Part shown: positions 1 through 12,155 of the stretch, piece by piece
Layout of the letters: every line of letters begins with the position of its first letter
How positions within the stretch are numbered: the stretch's first letter is position 1
Assembly (NCBI RefSeq): GCF_004379255.2
Contig: NC_056034.1
Span: 4,218,501 to 4,282,500, forward strand
Source: Salvia splendens
Lineage: Eukaryota > Streptophyta > Magnoliopsida > Lamiales > Lamiaceae
DNA: 64,000 bases
Direction: 5' to 3'
Notes under the pieces: generated by a model
What the model was told of the DNA's origin: nothing
The model's database searches: none
Seen by the model: only the letters and a program-made list of their open reading frames with translations
Made by a program: the position numbers and the translations under genes

Positions 1-1617
1 ACAATATTAACTTTACAAATATGGCCAGCCCACTAATTAATAACTAATTAAATATGGAGTAATATAATTAAATTAAATTATTGTTTCACTTCACATCTTC
101 GTCTTCTTCTCCGGGCCGCTGCCTTTTTCCTGTAAGTTTTTCCATCTTTCTGTATTTTAATTTCTCTTCTTCCCTTCTTCTATTTTGATAAATATAAATT
201 GGTTTTGACTTGAATGTAATAAATCAAAATCTGAAAAGTGTTTTTTTATAGTTTTAGTGCAAACCTAAAGATAGGTAATTTTTCTTCAAAAAATCTACTA
301 TAATCAGATTGGTTTTACATCATTGTTGGAGGTATTATCTTAGTGCATTTTAAGTTTTGCAGTACTTTTGGAGAGGTCTAATCTAAATGATGATCAACGT
401 ATCAATTCAATGATCTATAAGAAAAATTATATTGACCTGACAATTTTAAACACAAACATGAATAAAGTTAATGACCTTGGGTCTGTATTGGGATAACCAA
501 TAAGAATCCAACAATTTTGTGTTGGGTCAGGTTCAGTTCAAATTACCCGCTAAGAATTAAAGTTATTATAATTAATTATTTTTATTATTTTAAAAATATT
601 ATACTTGATTTTAATTATTTAGATTTATATCATCATAAAATTTTAATCAAGTTATAACATGTTTAAATTGTGTAATACTACATCCATCATTTAAAAATAA
701 CATGTATTTCTATTTTGGTCTATCTCTTAAAATTATGCAATTCCAATATTGGAACTTTTAAACAACATATTACCATACACATCATTTTATTTATAATTTT
801 ACCATTAGAATTTTTAAAATTATGCAATTCCAATATAGGAACTTTTGAACAATATACTACCATCCATACACATCATTTTATCTATAACTTTACCATTAGA
901 ATTAAGAATTAATATTTTGTGAACCACACTATCCACTAACACTGTATAAATAAACACTACTAATAATATGAATCCTATAATCTACTAACCCTATTTCTCT
1001 TATTTTTTTAATCTTTTTTCCCTTACTAGTAAAACTTTAGACTTCTACTTCATTAATATAGTAAACTTACCTAAATTATGATATTCGAAAAGGCTCAAAT
1101 TGTTCTAAGATTCATAAGTAAAGGAACCAAAGTTCAGAACAAACATATTATATAGGCTCATTCATTTTCCCAAGTATTAAAAAAATTTATTGGGAAAAAA
1201 ATATGCAAAAAACTTCCTAATATGCACGTAGTATTTATTTTGATGAGGGATTAATGTGATAGAGTTAATCACGGATTTAAATATAGATATATTTGTAAGT
1301 GAGTAAGAAAAATTAATTTTTCGGAGTACTAGCATATGAAAACAAGTTATATACTTTGAGACACTAAAACAAAACAAGCTTATATAATTGAGACGAAAAA
1401 AATATATGTTCGAATGTGCGTGAAGTTAAATGATGTACTTAGTATTATTTGTACGAGGAGAATAGAATTGTACTTCGATACTATAAATAAGTAGAAAAAA
1501 AAATCCATTTTGTACTCCTATTCAATGAACACTTTAAATTTAGAATATGTATTTTCGGGTGGGTAAATTTTGTTTTGATATAGCTATGGGATAGATCAAG
1601 ATGATTTTTATTTAGGA
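1..1617. other. AT-rich intergenic DNA, no gene seen
   Basis: I see no convincing coding region. A pyrimidine-rich stretch at about 85-135 ending in a donor-like GTAAGT could be the end of a 5' untranslated exon of a gene lying to the left, but nothing supports it further. The rest is AT-rich with a short tandem duplication, listed separately. Confidence 0.4.
729..903. repeat. Two-copy tandem duplication, 87-bp period
   Basis: A segment starting AAAATTATGCAATTCC at 729 recurs at 816 with few changes. The short open frame across it simply encodes the duplicated sequence twice and is not a gene. Confidence 0.7.
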
Positions 1618-1993
1618 TAGAGGTGGCCACGGTTCCGAAACCGGCGGTTACGGTTCGGTACCTCCGGTTCCGGTTTTGGAAATTGCCGAACCGGAACCGA
1701 ACTGCGAGGGTGTTTCGCAGTTACGGTTCTGATTCCAAAACCGTCGGTTTCGGTTTCGGTTCTGAAACTTCGGTTTTTTGCGGTTCCAGTCTGGTTTCAT
1801 GATTTTTCAGCGGTTTTTCGCTGTTCCGGTTTGGAACCGCCCGGACCCGACGGTTCTGGCACTGGTTCGGTTCGAAAATTTTTGAACCTGAACCGAACCA
1901 CGGTTAAAAAATCGACGGTTTCAGTTCGGAACCATAACCGACGGTTACGGTTTCGGTTTTAACCACCGGTTCGGTAAACCTTGGACAGGTCTA
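1618..1993. mobile_element. hAT-type MITE, 376 bp, rich in CGGTT motifs
   Basis: The element begins TAGAGGTGGCCACGG and ends CCTTGGACAGGTCTA, imperfect inverted termini of the hAT TAG...CTA kind. It is flanked by an 8-bp direct repeat with one mismatch, ATTTAGGA (1610-1617) and ATCTAGGA (1994-2001). The interior is packed with CGGTT/AACCG on both strands, as in the subterminal repeats of the large hAT at 35607-39765, so it may be a deletion derivative of a related autonomous element. It has no coding capacity. Confidence 0.75.
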
Positions 1994-2508
1994 ATCTAGG
2001 ATAATATTAGTATTGAATTTGATATTAGTATTTGGTTGATAAGATTAATTATATTTACTATGGTTAATTAAAATTAAAAAGTTAATTTTAATAAATTAAG
2101 AAATAAATTCTAAATTAATTAAATTAAATTAAATTAGATTTTATTAGATCTTATGAATGAATCCGGTGATTATTAAATTATGTGACTAATCAATTTATGT
2201 TTGAATGGATGACAACAACTAAGAGAGGGAGAAAAGAGGGGTTTATGGAAAATCATCGGGATTTATTTTTTTTGTTTTCTTGAGTGATAAATGAGATGAG
2301 AGAAGAGATCGGAGTGAAGTGGTGATAACTGAGATGAAAAATAGGTTAATAGAGTGAAAATAGTGTAAAAAAATAAAAAAATTTAATTTTTTGTGAAGGC
2401 ACTACAATAGTGTTGATCAGGCGCCCATCAATCCGCCCTAGCCGATCGGCGCGCTCTATACCAAGGGCGAATGGCTAGGTGAATTTATCGTCCAAATCCA
2501 TGTAATAA
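1994..2508. other. AT-rich intergenic, no gene seen
   Basis: Low-complexity AT-rich sequence, then a short GC-rich patch at about 2418-2480 next to the PIF element. No coding signal. Confidence 0.4.
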
Positions 2509-3805
2509 GAGCATCCACAACCGTGCTCTTGCCAGCGGCACGGTTGTGGGCCCGGGCGGTACTATTCATGCCTGCTCTCTGGCAAGAGCACAACACCCAC
2601 AACTGTGCTCTTCCGCAAGGACGAGCACAATTAATATAAAATTCAATTACACAAAAACATTTTCATAATACTAAAATTCATTAAAAAAACCACAATAAAA
2701 ATAACAAATTACAAATAAAAAAAAAAGACATAATTAAAATCCTAAAAATTAAAAATTACATAATTAAAATACTAAAAATTAAAAATTACATAATTAAACT
2801 CCTAAAAATTAAAAATTACATAATTATTGGCTAATATAACCCGAGGAAGACTACGCATCCGGCGGCACCAACCCCAATTGTTTTTGGAGACCCAATATCA
2901 TGGACTCGTGCGTTTGAAGTTGCGTGGGGGTCATAGTTGACCTATCGGCCATATTGAGTTGGGCCAAAAGGGCCCACAACGAGTTGTTCGGGGGTGGAGG
3001 TGGAACATAGGGTGCGGGTTCGGGAGCAGGGGCACATGGAGTCGCGGCGCGACGTCGTTCGGCCGCCGCCTTCTTCCTACCTTGCGGTCGGCGTCGGGAA
3101 CCGCTTGGTTGGGCATCGGGGCTACCCAAGTTAGCTTCGGCGAGTTGGCTAGCCACTTCTTCGCCGGCGTCGGATAGGGATGCCGACCGTGAGCGTTTGG
3201 AGGAGCCGCTAGAGGAGGATGTTATGCCTCCCTTATACTTCGGGTGCGTCCGCGTCTCCTGCCAAACGTTAAGATATTTGAACGACTTACCGTTCATGGA
3301 TTGGTAGGTGCTCAGCGAGGCGGTGATGATGTCGACCTCGCTTCGGCCGCTCCCGGCATTCCGGGACTCCTGGATGAAAATGGATATGAGAGATTGATGA
3401 TGAGAATTGTGTAGTGAAAGTGTGAATTTTTTGGAGTGAAATTGGGGGTATTTATAGATGAAAGTGTGTATTTTTGGGGTAAAAAAAATAAAAAAAAATT
3501 AAAATGTGGGGAAAAACGGTTATAAACGGATATAATTTTTTGGGGAAGTGAAATTTTTTTTTTTATTTTTTATCGATTTTTTTAATAAAAATCCGATTTT
3601 TTAAAAATAAAAAATAAAAAAATGTTTGAAACCAACGGCTATGCCGTTGGCGAATGGGAGACCGCCACGTGTGCGTCCGCTGGCACGGACGTGCTCGATA
3701 CATCGAGCAGCGCCGTGCCAGCGGCGCGGTTGCAGCGGTGGCGGTCCTTCGCCTTGCCGCTGGCACGGACGGCGGTGGCGCCAACCGCCACCGCTGCGGA
3801 TGCTC
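2509..3805 (-). mobile_element. PIF/Harbinger-like element with ORF1 remnant
   Basis: The termini are GAGCATCCACAACC at the left and the inverted match ending GCGGATGCTC at the right. They are bracketed by TAA at 2506-2508 and 3806-3808, the 3-bp target duplication typical of PIF/Harbinger. The element is much more GC-rich near its ends than its surroundings. It carries only the minus-strand ORF1 remnant (2851-3297) and no transposase, so it could move only with proteins supplied elsewhere. Confidence 0.75.
2851..3297 (-). pseudogene. PIF/Harbinger ORF1 (Myb/SANT and NAM-associated type), C-terminal part
   Basis: The 148-residue frame starts at NGKSFKYLNVWQ, the region where the trihelix-like DNA-binding part of Harbinger ORF1 proteins ends. 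It continues with a Ser-rich segment, a basic stretch containing GRKKAAAERRR, a Pro-rich linker and a C-terminal helix. This layout matches the accessory protein of PIF/Harbinger elements, often annotated as NAM-associated or GST T3-like, which helps the transposase enter the nucleus and bind DNA. The N-terminal SANT helices are missing, so this is a truncated copy. Family call from resemblance; non-function is inferred. Confidence 0.6.
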
Positions 3806-3808
3806 TAA

Positions 3809-5139
3809 CGCCCATAAAACCTAGTGGGCCCGAACCCACTTTTATTACTATTTTACTCCATGCTCTTAGGCAAGAGCACAACACCCACGTCCATACTCTT
3901 CTGCAAGGACATGCTCAAGGGTCCCACCATTCTATTATTCAATTTAAATAAAAATATTTCCACAATATTAAAATGCATTAAAAATAACCGGAATACTATT
4001 ACAAATTACAAAAAAAATAAAAAATTACATAATTAAAATCCTAAAATTTAAAAATTACATAATTAAATTCATAAAATTAAAAAACCCACTACTCGTGGCC
4101 GCTTAAGTGTTGCCCCCTCCAAGCAGTCAGACAATTCTTCCACTTCCAATGCATGCAGTCAATGCTGCCAAGCATACCGGGAAAACCGTAGACTGTTTTC
4201 GTGAAGACGAAGTAACCGTTGACAATCATCGGTGGTGGGTGCCCGAATGAATTCCTCACCGAAAGCAGAACGAACGCCGTCGCAAAAATTTTGAAGGCAT
4301 AGGATTCCAGTTGACTCACCGACATACAAATACTCGTCGAAGAGGTCAGCTGTTTGCCCAATAGCAAGTTGTCGGATGGCACAAGTACACTTCTGCAACG
4401 CCGAGAGACTTTGCCGACCGGTTGCGTCTCTACTTGATTGAAAGTATTCAATACGGGCGGTCAATGTGTTAACAATACACATAAATAACTGTTTTGAAAT
4501 GCGAAAACGGCGCCGAAAGCAATCTTCCGGAAACCGCGGCTGGTCGGAAAAATAGTCGGCAATGAGCCTTTCGTTGGCTCCCTCCCGGTCACGAGGGGTG
4601 TAGCGGCGAATTGATCTAGTTGGTCGAGGAGGAGAGGCGGGGGTAGTGGCGGCGACATAGGTTTTATAGGCGGCACGATATTGTTCATAGTATTCTTGTT
4701 CTTCGCGCTCCGCTTCCGCCATGATATCGGTGAAATCCATTTGAGAGGGTTTGAGCGAGAGAGGAAGATGTAGATGAGTTGTATGAAAAAATATGAATGA
4801 GAGATAATTGGAGATGATTTGATGTAAAAAAATAGATGATGAATGTGTGTATTTATAGATGATTTTGGGAATAAAAAAATTATAAAAAAATCAAAAATAT
4901 TTCAGAAAAACAGTAATAAAGCGGTCTTATTTTTTGGAAATCTGAAAATATATTTTTTTAAAATTTTTGGGTCTTATTTTTATTTTTTAAAAAAAATAAA
5001 TTTTCAATTGATAATCCGTTGGCCAATAGAAACGCGCCACGTAGTCTGCTCAGCGTCACTGACGCGCTCGATGCATCGAGCACCGCCGTGCTAGCGGCAC
5101 GGACGCCGTCTGTGCCAGCGAGAACAACTGCAAATGCTC
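3809..5139 (-). mobile_element. PIF/Harbinger-like element with transposase remnant, abutting the previous one
   Basis: The right end reads GCAAATGCTC followed by TAA (5140-5142), as expected for this superfamily. The left side follows directly on the TAA of the preceding element (3806-3808) but lacks a matching inverted terminus. The first hundred bases, with GCAAGAGCACAACACCC, align instead with an internal stretch of the neighbour at about 2580. It therefore looks like a related copy with a rearranged or deleted left end. It carries the transposase fragment at 4089-4740. Confidence 0.6.
4089..4740 (-). pseudogene. PIF/Harbinger transposase, N-terminal half, frameshifted
   Basis: The start at 4740 opens with an acidic and aromatic N-terminus, then contains FPEDCFRRRFRISKQLF and YLYVGESTG, characteristic of Harbinger (ALP1/HARBI1-like) transposases. 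The frame continues to the RLLRLHE motif, then shifts near 4195. The next frame carries GFPGMLGSIDCMHWKWKN, which includes the first Asp of the DDE triad. The element ends soon afterwards, so the other two catalytic residues are absent. It cannot encode an active transposase. Confidence 0.8.
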
Positions 5140-5142
5140 TAA

Positions 5143-5368
5143 TGTGAGAATTGTGAAAATGGAAAATGAAAAATGACCACAACTTTTGGCGGGCCCTACC
5201 TAAACAGTTTAATTTTGCGCCACCTTCCCCCAACCCATTTCTCAATTTGTCGTCTCCTTCGTCGTTCTATTCCCTTTGACTCTCTCTCTACCATTTCTCT
5301 CTCTTATCTACTACTCCATGTAACTCCACGCGCCACCTTCATACCATTTTAGTATTATATACACTGAG

Positions 5369-5401
<33 letters not shown>

Positions 5402-5666
5402 TTTATTTCCCCTTCTCTCTCCTCTCTTTCTTGATCTTTTCCACTTCTGTTGAGTTAGATAACTGAACTCTGAACTCTGAACTGCAATATTTTGCGATTC
5501 TCTCTCTAATTGTTCTAAATCAGAATCCCGAAAGAAATAGAAAACTGTGTTTTCTGTCATCCGCTAAAAGGGAGAGGACAATTTTTTGGGTGAAAACAGA
5601 AATACAAATTTTTCTAGAGAGATCATTGTGTGGAGCTGCCAAATATTGAGTCTCCGGCGTTGAATT
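5143..5666 (+). promoter_or_regulatory. GID1 upstream region and probable 5' UTR, with ATT microsatellite
   Basis: CT-rich stretches (about 5275-5310 and 5405-5440) flank an ATT/TTA trinucleotide run at about 5369-5403, all within 300 bases of the GID1 start codon. The pyrimidine patches are typical of plant core promoters and leaders. No clear TATA box was found at a diagnostic distance. Confidence 0.45.
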
Positions 5667-7279
5667 ATGGCGGGTAGTAATGAAGTAAATGTCAGTGAAT
5701 CGAAGGTAACCAGACGTGTTTGCTTGTTTTGAACATAATTTTATGTTTTTCCAGTATCGGATTTCTGGTTTCAAATTAGGGTATCCTGCGGTTTGTGGAC
5801 TCGTGGTTTTATCCGTGAATCTGTGAATTTTGTGGTTGAAATTGGGGTTTCCTATTGTTTTTCGTGGAAAAGTTTATTTTGCGGATAAAAAGTGAGATTT
5901 GAGGTTGGAATATTGAATCTTGATCTTTTATCCACGATTTCCCCCTTCTCTTTACCCTTGATTCTCGCCTTTGTTGTTTGTTTTGCTTTGACTACTGACT
6001 TACCTAGGCCGATATCATGATTGTGCTGTTTGGGTTAATTTAGGTTGTTTCTCGACTTTTCATTTCATTTCTTTTTATGGATATATATGCTTGAAATTCC
6101 CCTCTTCTTTTCAGCATTTTCCTTTATGGTTGATTGGTTGAATCTGTTGATGATAATCACTTGGGAATGTTTGTGTATTTTTGATCAATTATCAATCCGA
6201 AGCCTCAGCTTGACTTGAGTCAGTAATGGATAAAGGAGATTTCTAGTGAACTGAAAATTAAAACTTTGGTGCTATTTTTTCAGAGAGTGGTTCCCCTGCA
6301 TACATGGATCCTCATATCCAACTTCAAACTTGCATATAACATGCTCAGGCGGCCCGATGGCACGTTCAACCGTGATTTGAACGAGTTTCTTGACCGGAAA
6401 GTGACTGCAAATGCTGTCCCTGTTGATGGGGTGTACTCATTCGACACTCTGGATCGTCCTACTGGCCTGCTCAACCGTGTTTATCTCCCTGCCCGTGACA
6501 ACGAGCCTCAGTTGGGGATTGCAGAAGTGGAGAAGCCCTTGAGTGCCTCTGAAGTTGTACCTGTAATCGTATTTTTCCATGGTGGGAGCTTTGTCCATTC
6601 ATTGGCCAACAGTGCTATCTATGACATATTCTGCCGCCGCCTTGTGCAAACCTGCAAGGCTGCAGTGGTATCTGTGAACTACCGGAGATCACCTGAGCAC
6701 CGGTATCCCTGTGCTTATGATGATGGATGGACGGCTCTTAAATGGGTTAACTCGAGAGCGTGGCTTCGTAGTGGGAAGGAGAATGATCTCAAAGTTCATA
6801 TATATCTAGCTGGAGATAGTTCTGGTGGCAATATCGCTCATCATGTTGCAGTGAGAGCTGCAAACGAGAACGTGGAGGTATTGGGAAACATTCTTCTCCA
6901 TCCCTTGTTTGGAGGGGAGGAGAGGACCGAATCTGAGAAACAGTTGGATGGGAAATACTTTGTGAGGATTCAAGACAGAGATTGGTATTGGAGAGCCTAT
7001 CTACCAGAAGGCGAAGATAGGGACCATCCCGCCTGCAATGTGTTCGGCCCTAGAAGTCAAACCCTTGAAGGTATAAACTTTCCAAAGAGTCTGGTTGTTG
7101 TGGCTGGATTGGATCTTGTTCAAGATTGGCAAATAGGTTATGTTGAAGGGCTCAAAAAATATGGTCATGAGGTGAAGCTTCTCTACCTTGAAAAGGCCAC
7201 AATCGGGTTCTACTTCTTGCCAAACAACGAGCATTTCGAGTCCTTAATGGATGAGATGAAGAGCTTCATCCAATCCTAA
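5667..7279 (+). CDS. GID1: Gibberellin receptor GID1 (GID1B/C-like)
   Basis: Two exons, 5667-5705 and 6284-7279, join in phase 0 to give 344 residues, the usual GID1 length. The short first exon encodes MAGSNEVNVSESK, and the single intron after this lysine is the family's standard position. The conserved N-terminal lid (TWILISNFKLAYN, then RRPDGTFNR) closes over gibberellin and binds DELLA proteins. The body is an alpha/beta hydrolase fold of the hormone-sensitive lipase type, with HGG at about residues 112-114 and GDSSGGN from about 190. The catalytic His is replaced: the sequence reads ATIGFYFLPN near residue 320. That loss distinguishes receptors from active carboxylesterases. It acts in nucleus and cytosol to bind active gibberellins and present DELLA repressors to SCF-SLY1/GID2. 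Confidence 0.96.
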
Positions 7280-8571
7280 CTGTTTATACATAACTCCCCA
7301 TCACAGGCAGCCATACATGACAGAAGCTTGACTCTTTTTCGTTTCTTACTCAGGGTCTCGGGTTTCGTGGTCTATCCCGGCCTCGTTTAGCAATTATGGT
7401 GTGTAGTAGTATGATTGTGTAGAAACTACTCTTTTTCCAGTTGCTGATAACTTGTGATTTTGTGGTGATGATATGGTGATGATCTGCACCTTGTTGGTGC
7501 CGGTTTATCTCCTTGCATTGATGCTCATTGCTCTCATCTCCTTGGTTGAAGAGGGTGTTCCACATCGGAAACTCACTTGTTCACGGTGGGTGCTTGTAAT
7601 GGCCGATGGTGGACAGAGGAGGTATTAGGGTTACTGGCCAGAGATGCTTGCCGGGGTCAGCCGGCCAACTGGCTCGGTTAAAAGCTAATTAAGTACATGG
7701 GTTGGGAGTAATCCATGCTGCTGCTGTATCTGTATTTTCCACTTGTGCTCTAGAAATATATAGAAATTTTGTGTTTATATGTAACAGTCTAAACTTCTCT
7801 TTTATGGTAATATTATACTACTAATTTGATTGTGATGGTTTTTTTCATGGCGAGAGATGGATATTTCTTGAAAATTTCATTATTTTATTGTGCAGACTCT
7901 TTTACTCATCACACAAAATCTTGTACACCCAAATTTAGTGAATGCTGACTGTAGTTTTTGGACTGTTTACGGCTATGCAGAGACAATGCAATTCCTTGTA
8001 CATCCAAAAGATGGAATTTTGAACTAGAAGCATTTTCCTTCTCTTGTTTTCCCTCCCACAGTTGCTTTTAGTATTTTTTCATGGCCTATCAAGATCATGC
8101 AAGGCTTTAGTTAATTTTGAAAGACATACTATTTGATCCTTCTTGTATGAATTAAAACGATCTAAAAATGACTTTTTATGCAATAGGATTCAACTATCAC
8201 AAAACTAAAAATGTCGTGAAATCCTTCTAATCACGAAAACCATAGATAACACAAATATTAAATGAGATGCCATCAAAGGCAAAGCAATAATATTCCCCTC
8301 ATCCTCGTATCCTCGATATAATGTTATATTTTGTTAATTTGGTATGTCTGCAGCTAAAAGTCTCATTTTTTTTTCATTTTAAACTTATTAAGAAGGAATT
8401 CAACAACATAAGTATCTTACGATTCTATGCATTATGCTTTCTCCTAAATCTAATCATGTACCTCATCTAAGGAAATTTAATAAACCTTCATATTGTCATC
8501 ATTTGAGAAGATAATAGTACTATGCTATTTCCTTATCTACTGGTCCATCTCATTCATGATTTTCAGTCTTC
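7280..8571. other. GID1 3' UTR and intergenic DNA
   Basis: The first 500 bases are mixed composition and probably include the GID1 3' UTR. The rest is AT-rich, with no coding signal or recognisable repeat. Confidence 0.45.
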
Positions 8572-8576
8572 ACTAC

Positions 8577-10936
8577 TGTAACAACCCGAAAAAAAAAGAA
8601 AAAAAAGAGAGAATAAAAAAAATCAAATAAAGATTTTGCAGGGATTTTCCTTCTCCGTGATCTGTAAATAAATACCAAACAAATCCAAATTAATTAAAAA
8701 AAAGAAAGTCGAATTCCACTCCTTCTCCACGTTGAAAAAAAACCGTTCCCCCCTCACCCCCTAAATCTCTCACATATCTTTAACCACCCTCCCACTATAT
8801 TATTTACTTCTCATCAGTTTATTCTTCTGTCTTCTAATCATTCTCTGCAGCCAGAAAAACAAAACACATTCTTCTCAACTTCAATTCAAGAAACCGAGAG
8901 CTCAATCAATTGAATTACAGGTAATCTGTATTCCTCCGTTCATAGCATAATTTCGCACTTCTTTCGGAAACCAAACATTATGCAAATTTGTGACAGAAAC
9001 TGAATCTGCAAAATCCAGTGGGCTACTCCTCTCGGTCCTACAATTTCACAACCAATATCGGGTTAACGAGGTAAAATCATTTCCCAATTTCAAGCTTCAA
9101 TCATCAATTCATGCATAAACATACCATCATCCGAACTAATCGCATAATTCAAGCATTTAACAATTTAACACTCCCACGCTGAACTCGGTAATAAATGAAC
9201 AATCTGGAATCAATCTTTAATCGTTTTAATCGAAGCAAACTGAGTTCAAGAACCAGACTTTAACTCATGAAACCAAGTAGAAACTTACATCGGGGCTGGT
9301 TAGGGGTTGTGCGGGGATGTTCGGGTTGATTTCGGGTCGAATCGGAGTGTCTCGGGGCTGCTGTAAGAGCAGCGGATTATTAACCACGGCGGCGACGGCG
9401 GAATTTCAGCGGCAGCGGCTGAGCAACGGCTGCCCGACCCCCCCTCGCTGCGTCGGCGTTTTTCCGCGGAGGAGACGACGACGGTGGCTGATTCTGGAGA
9501 TGGAAATCGAGGTGCAGAGGACCCGACGGTGGCAGCGGCAGTCACCATCTCCGGCGAGTTGAGGATGGCGACGGAATTGAGGGTTTGCGATTTGGGTATC
9601 TCTCAATTTGGGGAAAATTGGTGAAGAAGAGAAATGAGAGTGAGGTAGTGCTCGATGGTGGAGAAAGAGTGTATGTTTTGGGCCTTCCTTTTTCTTTTCT
9701 TTTAATTAAAGTTTGGGCTAATTAAATTGGAGACTTTGGGCCTTCTTCTAAATAAATATGGTTGAGGGCTAATGTTAATTGAGAGTTTTTAATTAATTAA
9801 ATTCTCGGATTAATTCGAAGTACGAAATAAATATAATTGCGAATGGAAATAGTTGTGATAATTTAGTTATGCGCTTGTATAGTTTTTTGGAAATTTATTC
9901 CGACATCATGGTGGAAATACGAGGAGCCAACAGAGGAACTTGAGCGGCAGCCGAATAATAAAAAAATATGCGAAAACCGAAAAACGAGATAAAAGACTTT
10001 AATGAGGGTGCATGCATTCTAATTAGTAGTTTTCTTGCACTGATTGTTGTGTTATTATTTTATTTATCTAAAGGGAATTGTTCCGTGAGACTCTAATCCG
10101 GAAAGAGGAAATACTCAAGTGCGACACCTTTAAGCGAACGAGGTGGGCTTTCTTTTTAAATAAGGACTATGTCCTAAGTATATTTATTTTTGCGAAATAT
10201 GTTTGTCATGCCATATTTTTTTGTGTTGTTATGGGACCTATCTGAAGTGGCTTTTGCCATGTATGGTTAATCGAATTCGGGTCTGACTAGGGAGCGAGTC
10301 CCTACTCAGGCTAGTGTACACCCCGTAGATCGTGCGCTATCTCTTTGAGTTGGCCGGTCTAGTGGCTTGGAATGTGGCCACATTCCTCGTCATGTATGTT
10401 CAGATATGGTATGGTGATGTTGATGATGTTGAGGTTGATGATGATGATGTTGGTGAAATGTTTTAGTGACTCGGGCCCTTTCAAAGTTAAAACCCCGAGG
10501 TCACTCGTTAATGGCATGATAAATATTTTTATTGAAAATGTTTTCGGCATGAGTCCACTGAGTGCATCAAGTACTCAGCCCTGCATTTCTTTTTAAAAAT
10601 GTGCAGGTTGAGCGGTGACGAGCGCGGTGAGTGTTGAGCAGAGCTGGTGAAGATTTGTGTTTACTTTTAAATGTTCCGAATATATTATGTCTTCATACAT
10701 AATATTATTCTTCTCTCGAATGCTTCCGCTGAATGTTGGTTTTTTTGAGTATGATTTGTTGAGGTATAATCCCTTGAGTTGTTGATCGTTGAGACACTCT
10801 GATTTTATTCGAGCTATTCCCATTTGTTTCGAGCTATGGTCGATTTGTGTTGTTTTCCCCTTCTTTCCCGCTTCTTTAATCCTCCCCTAGTCGCGATCAA
10901 CCGTGTTTTCTATCCTTAGAAAATGCGGGCGTGACA
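8577..10936 (+). mobile_element. Solo LTR, 2.36 kb, probably Ty3/gypsy
   Basis: The sequence starts TGTAACAACCCG and ends GCGGGCGTGACA, a TG...CA pair. It is flanked by a perfect 5-bp direct repeat ACTAC (8572-8576 and 10937-10941). The stretch at about 10555-10620, with a GTACTCAGCCCTGCA-like core followed by GTGCAGGTTGAGC, recalls the 3' part of long LTRs in Tekay/Del-type gypsy elements as I remember them. There is no gag, protease, reverse transcriptase or second LTR, so it is best read as a solo LTR left by LTR-LTR recombination. Small open frames at 9300-9606 and 10359-10596 inside it are not genes. Confidence 0.8.
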
Positions 10937-10941
10937 ACTAC

Positions 10942-12155
10942 AAAGTGTTAATTGATGCATTCCTTTTTGTACCAAAACTATGGACACAACAAAGTTGTTT
11001 TTTAGCTCAAGATAATGTTTCATTAATCTTATGAAATCTCAACCATAACTAGGCTTTATATTATACGATTGACCACCTCACAAAAGAAAAGGAGAAAAAC
11101 ATTCATTCAACTTAGTGGTTGGGATAGCTTTGTTGATTGTATTTTTATAACTATATGGTAAACAAAGTGAAAAAATAAATAAATAAACGATTGGTAGTTT
11201 TGTCTGGCAGCATCTCACAATGTCGTTATCTGGCTTCTTTTGATCATAATTTCAACACGCCACTTATAGAGAAAAATAAAGTGAACTAATTTACATTGGT
11301 GACAAAAGTTATCACTTAGTTATCGTGTGTAATGTGCAGAGGCACAAAAGAGGCGAACCACACAAGAAAACAAGGTCGATTTCCATCTTGGATAATAATT
11401 GGGTCCGTTCCATACACGAAATTAGACAAATTCAATTCCAAATTTTTTATGCGGCAATGATGTAATTGATATGAAATTGAATTTGATGAAATTATATAGT
11501 GAGTGTGTGCCCGCGTATGTGCATTGTGTGTGTATTGTAATGTGTGCAGTGTCTGTGTTAGTATGTGCAGTGTCACCAGTGTGTGTATACTGCGTGCATT
11601 GTGTGTGGTGTGTATAGTGTGTAGTGTTTGTGCAATGTATGTTGTGCGTATAATGTGTGAAAGTGTCTAAATTCATAGCTATTTGGAATATGAATTTTCT
11701 AGAATTCAAATTGTGGAATTGGGGATAGAATTGGAATTGGAATTGTAATTTTAACTCCTAATCCAAATATTTTGCGGTTCCAAACATTGGATTTGGAATT
11801 GAAGACTCCGATTCCAATTCTGCAGGTCCAATTCGATGGTATCGAATGGAGCATAAATTTTTTGGCAATTCAATTCAATCTTTACAATAATGGGAAAACA
11901 AAGCATAGCAAAATCTCAATACATTACTACTTCCATATTACAAAGAAGACAAGTCAAGAAGCTATTAACTAGGAGTATTATTTAGACCTCAATGTAATCC
12001 ACATGTTTTTAGAGCATGCATTTAACAACCATATCTTTAGGAGGTCAATACAAAGATAATAGAAACTACAGAAAACTGATGAAATTCTTACTTCATCTTG
12101 GATAGCGCTCTGGCATTAGGACATGCTTGCTCAGGAATTCTTAATGTACTTTGAT
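10942..12155. other. Intergenic DNA, no gene seen
   Basis: AT-rich sequence with a degenerate GT-rich tract (listed separately) and an AATTCC-rich stretch at about 11690-11880. The last 100 bases are probably the 3' UTR of the minus-strand PPR gene. Confidence 0.4.
11498..11665. repeat. Degenerate GT/TG-rich simple-sequence tract
   Basis: About 170 bases are dominated by TGTG interrupted by A, C and short CA steps, on the plus strand. Alternating purine-pyrimidine tracts of this sort evolve by slippage. The short His/Thr-rich open frames across it come from the repeat. Confidence 0.75.

Noticed and set aside
9300..9606. Short frames on both strands around a GC-richer patch
   Set aside because: They lie inside the solo LTR, overlap each other and show no domain.
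11316..11709. His/Thr-rich minus-strand frames
   Set aside because: They are produced by the GT-rich simple-sequence tract.
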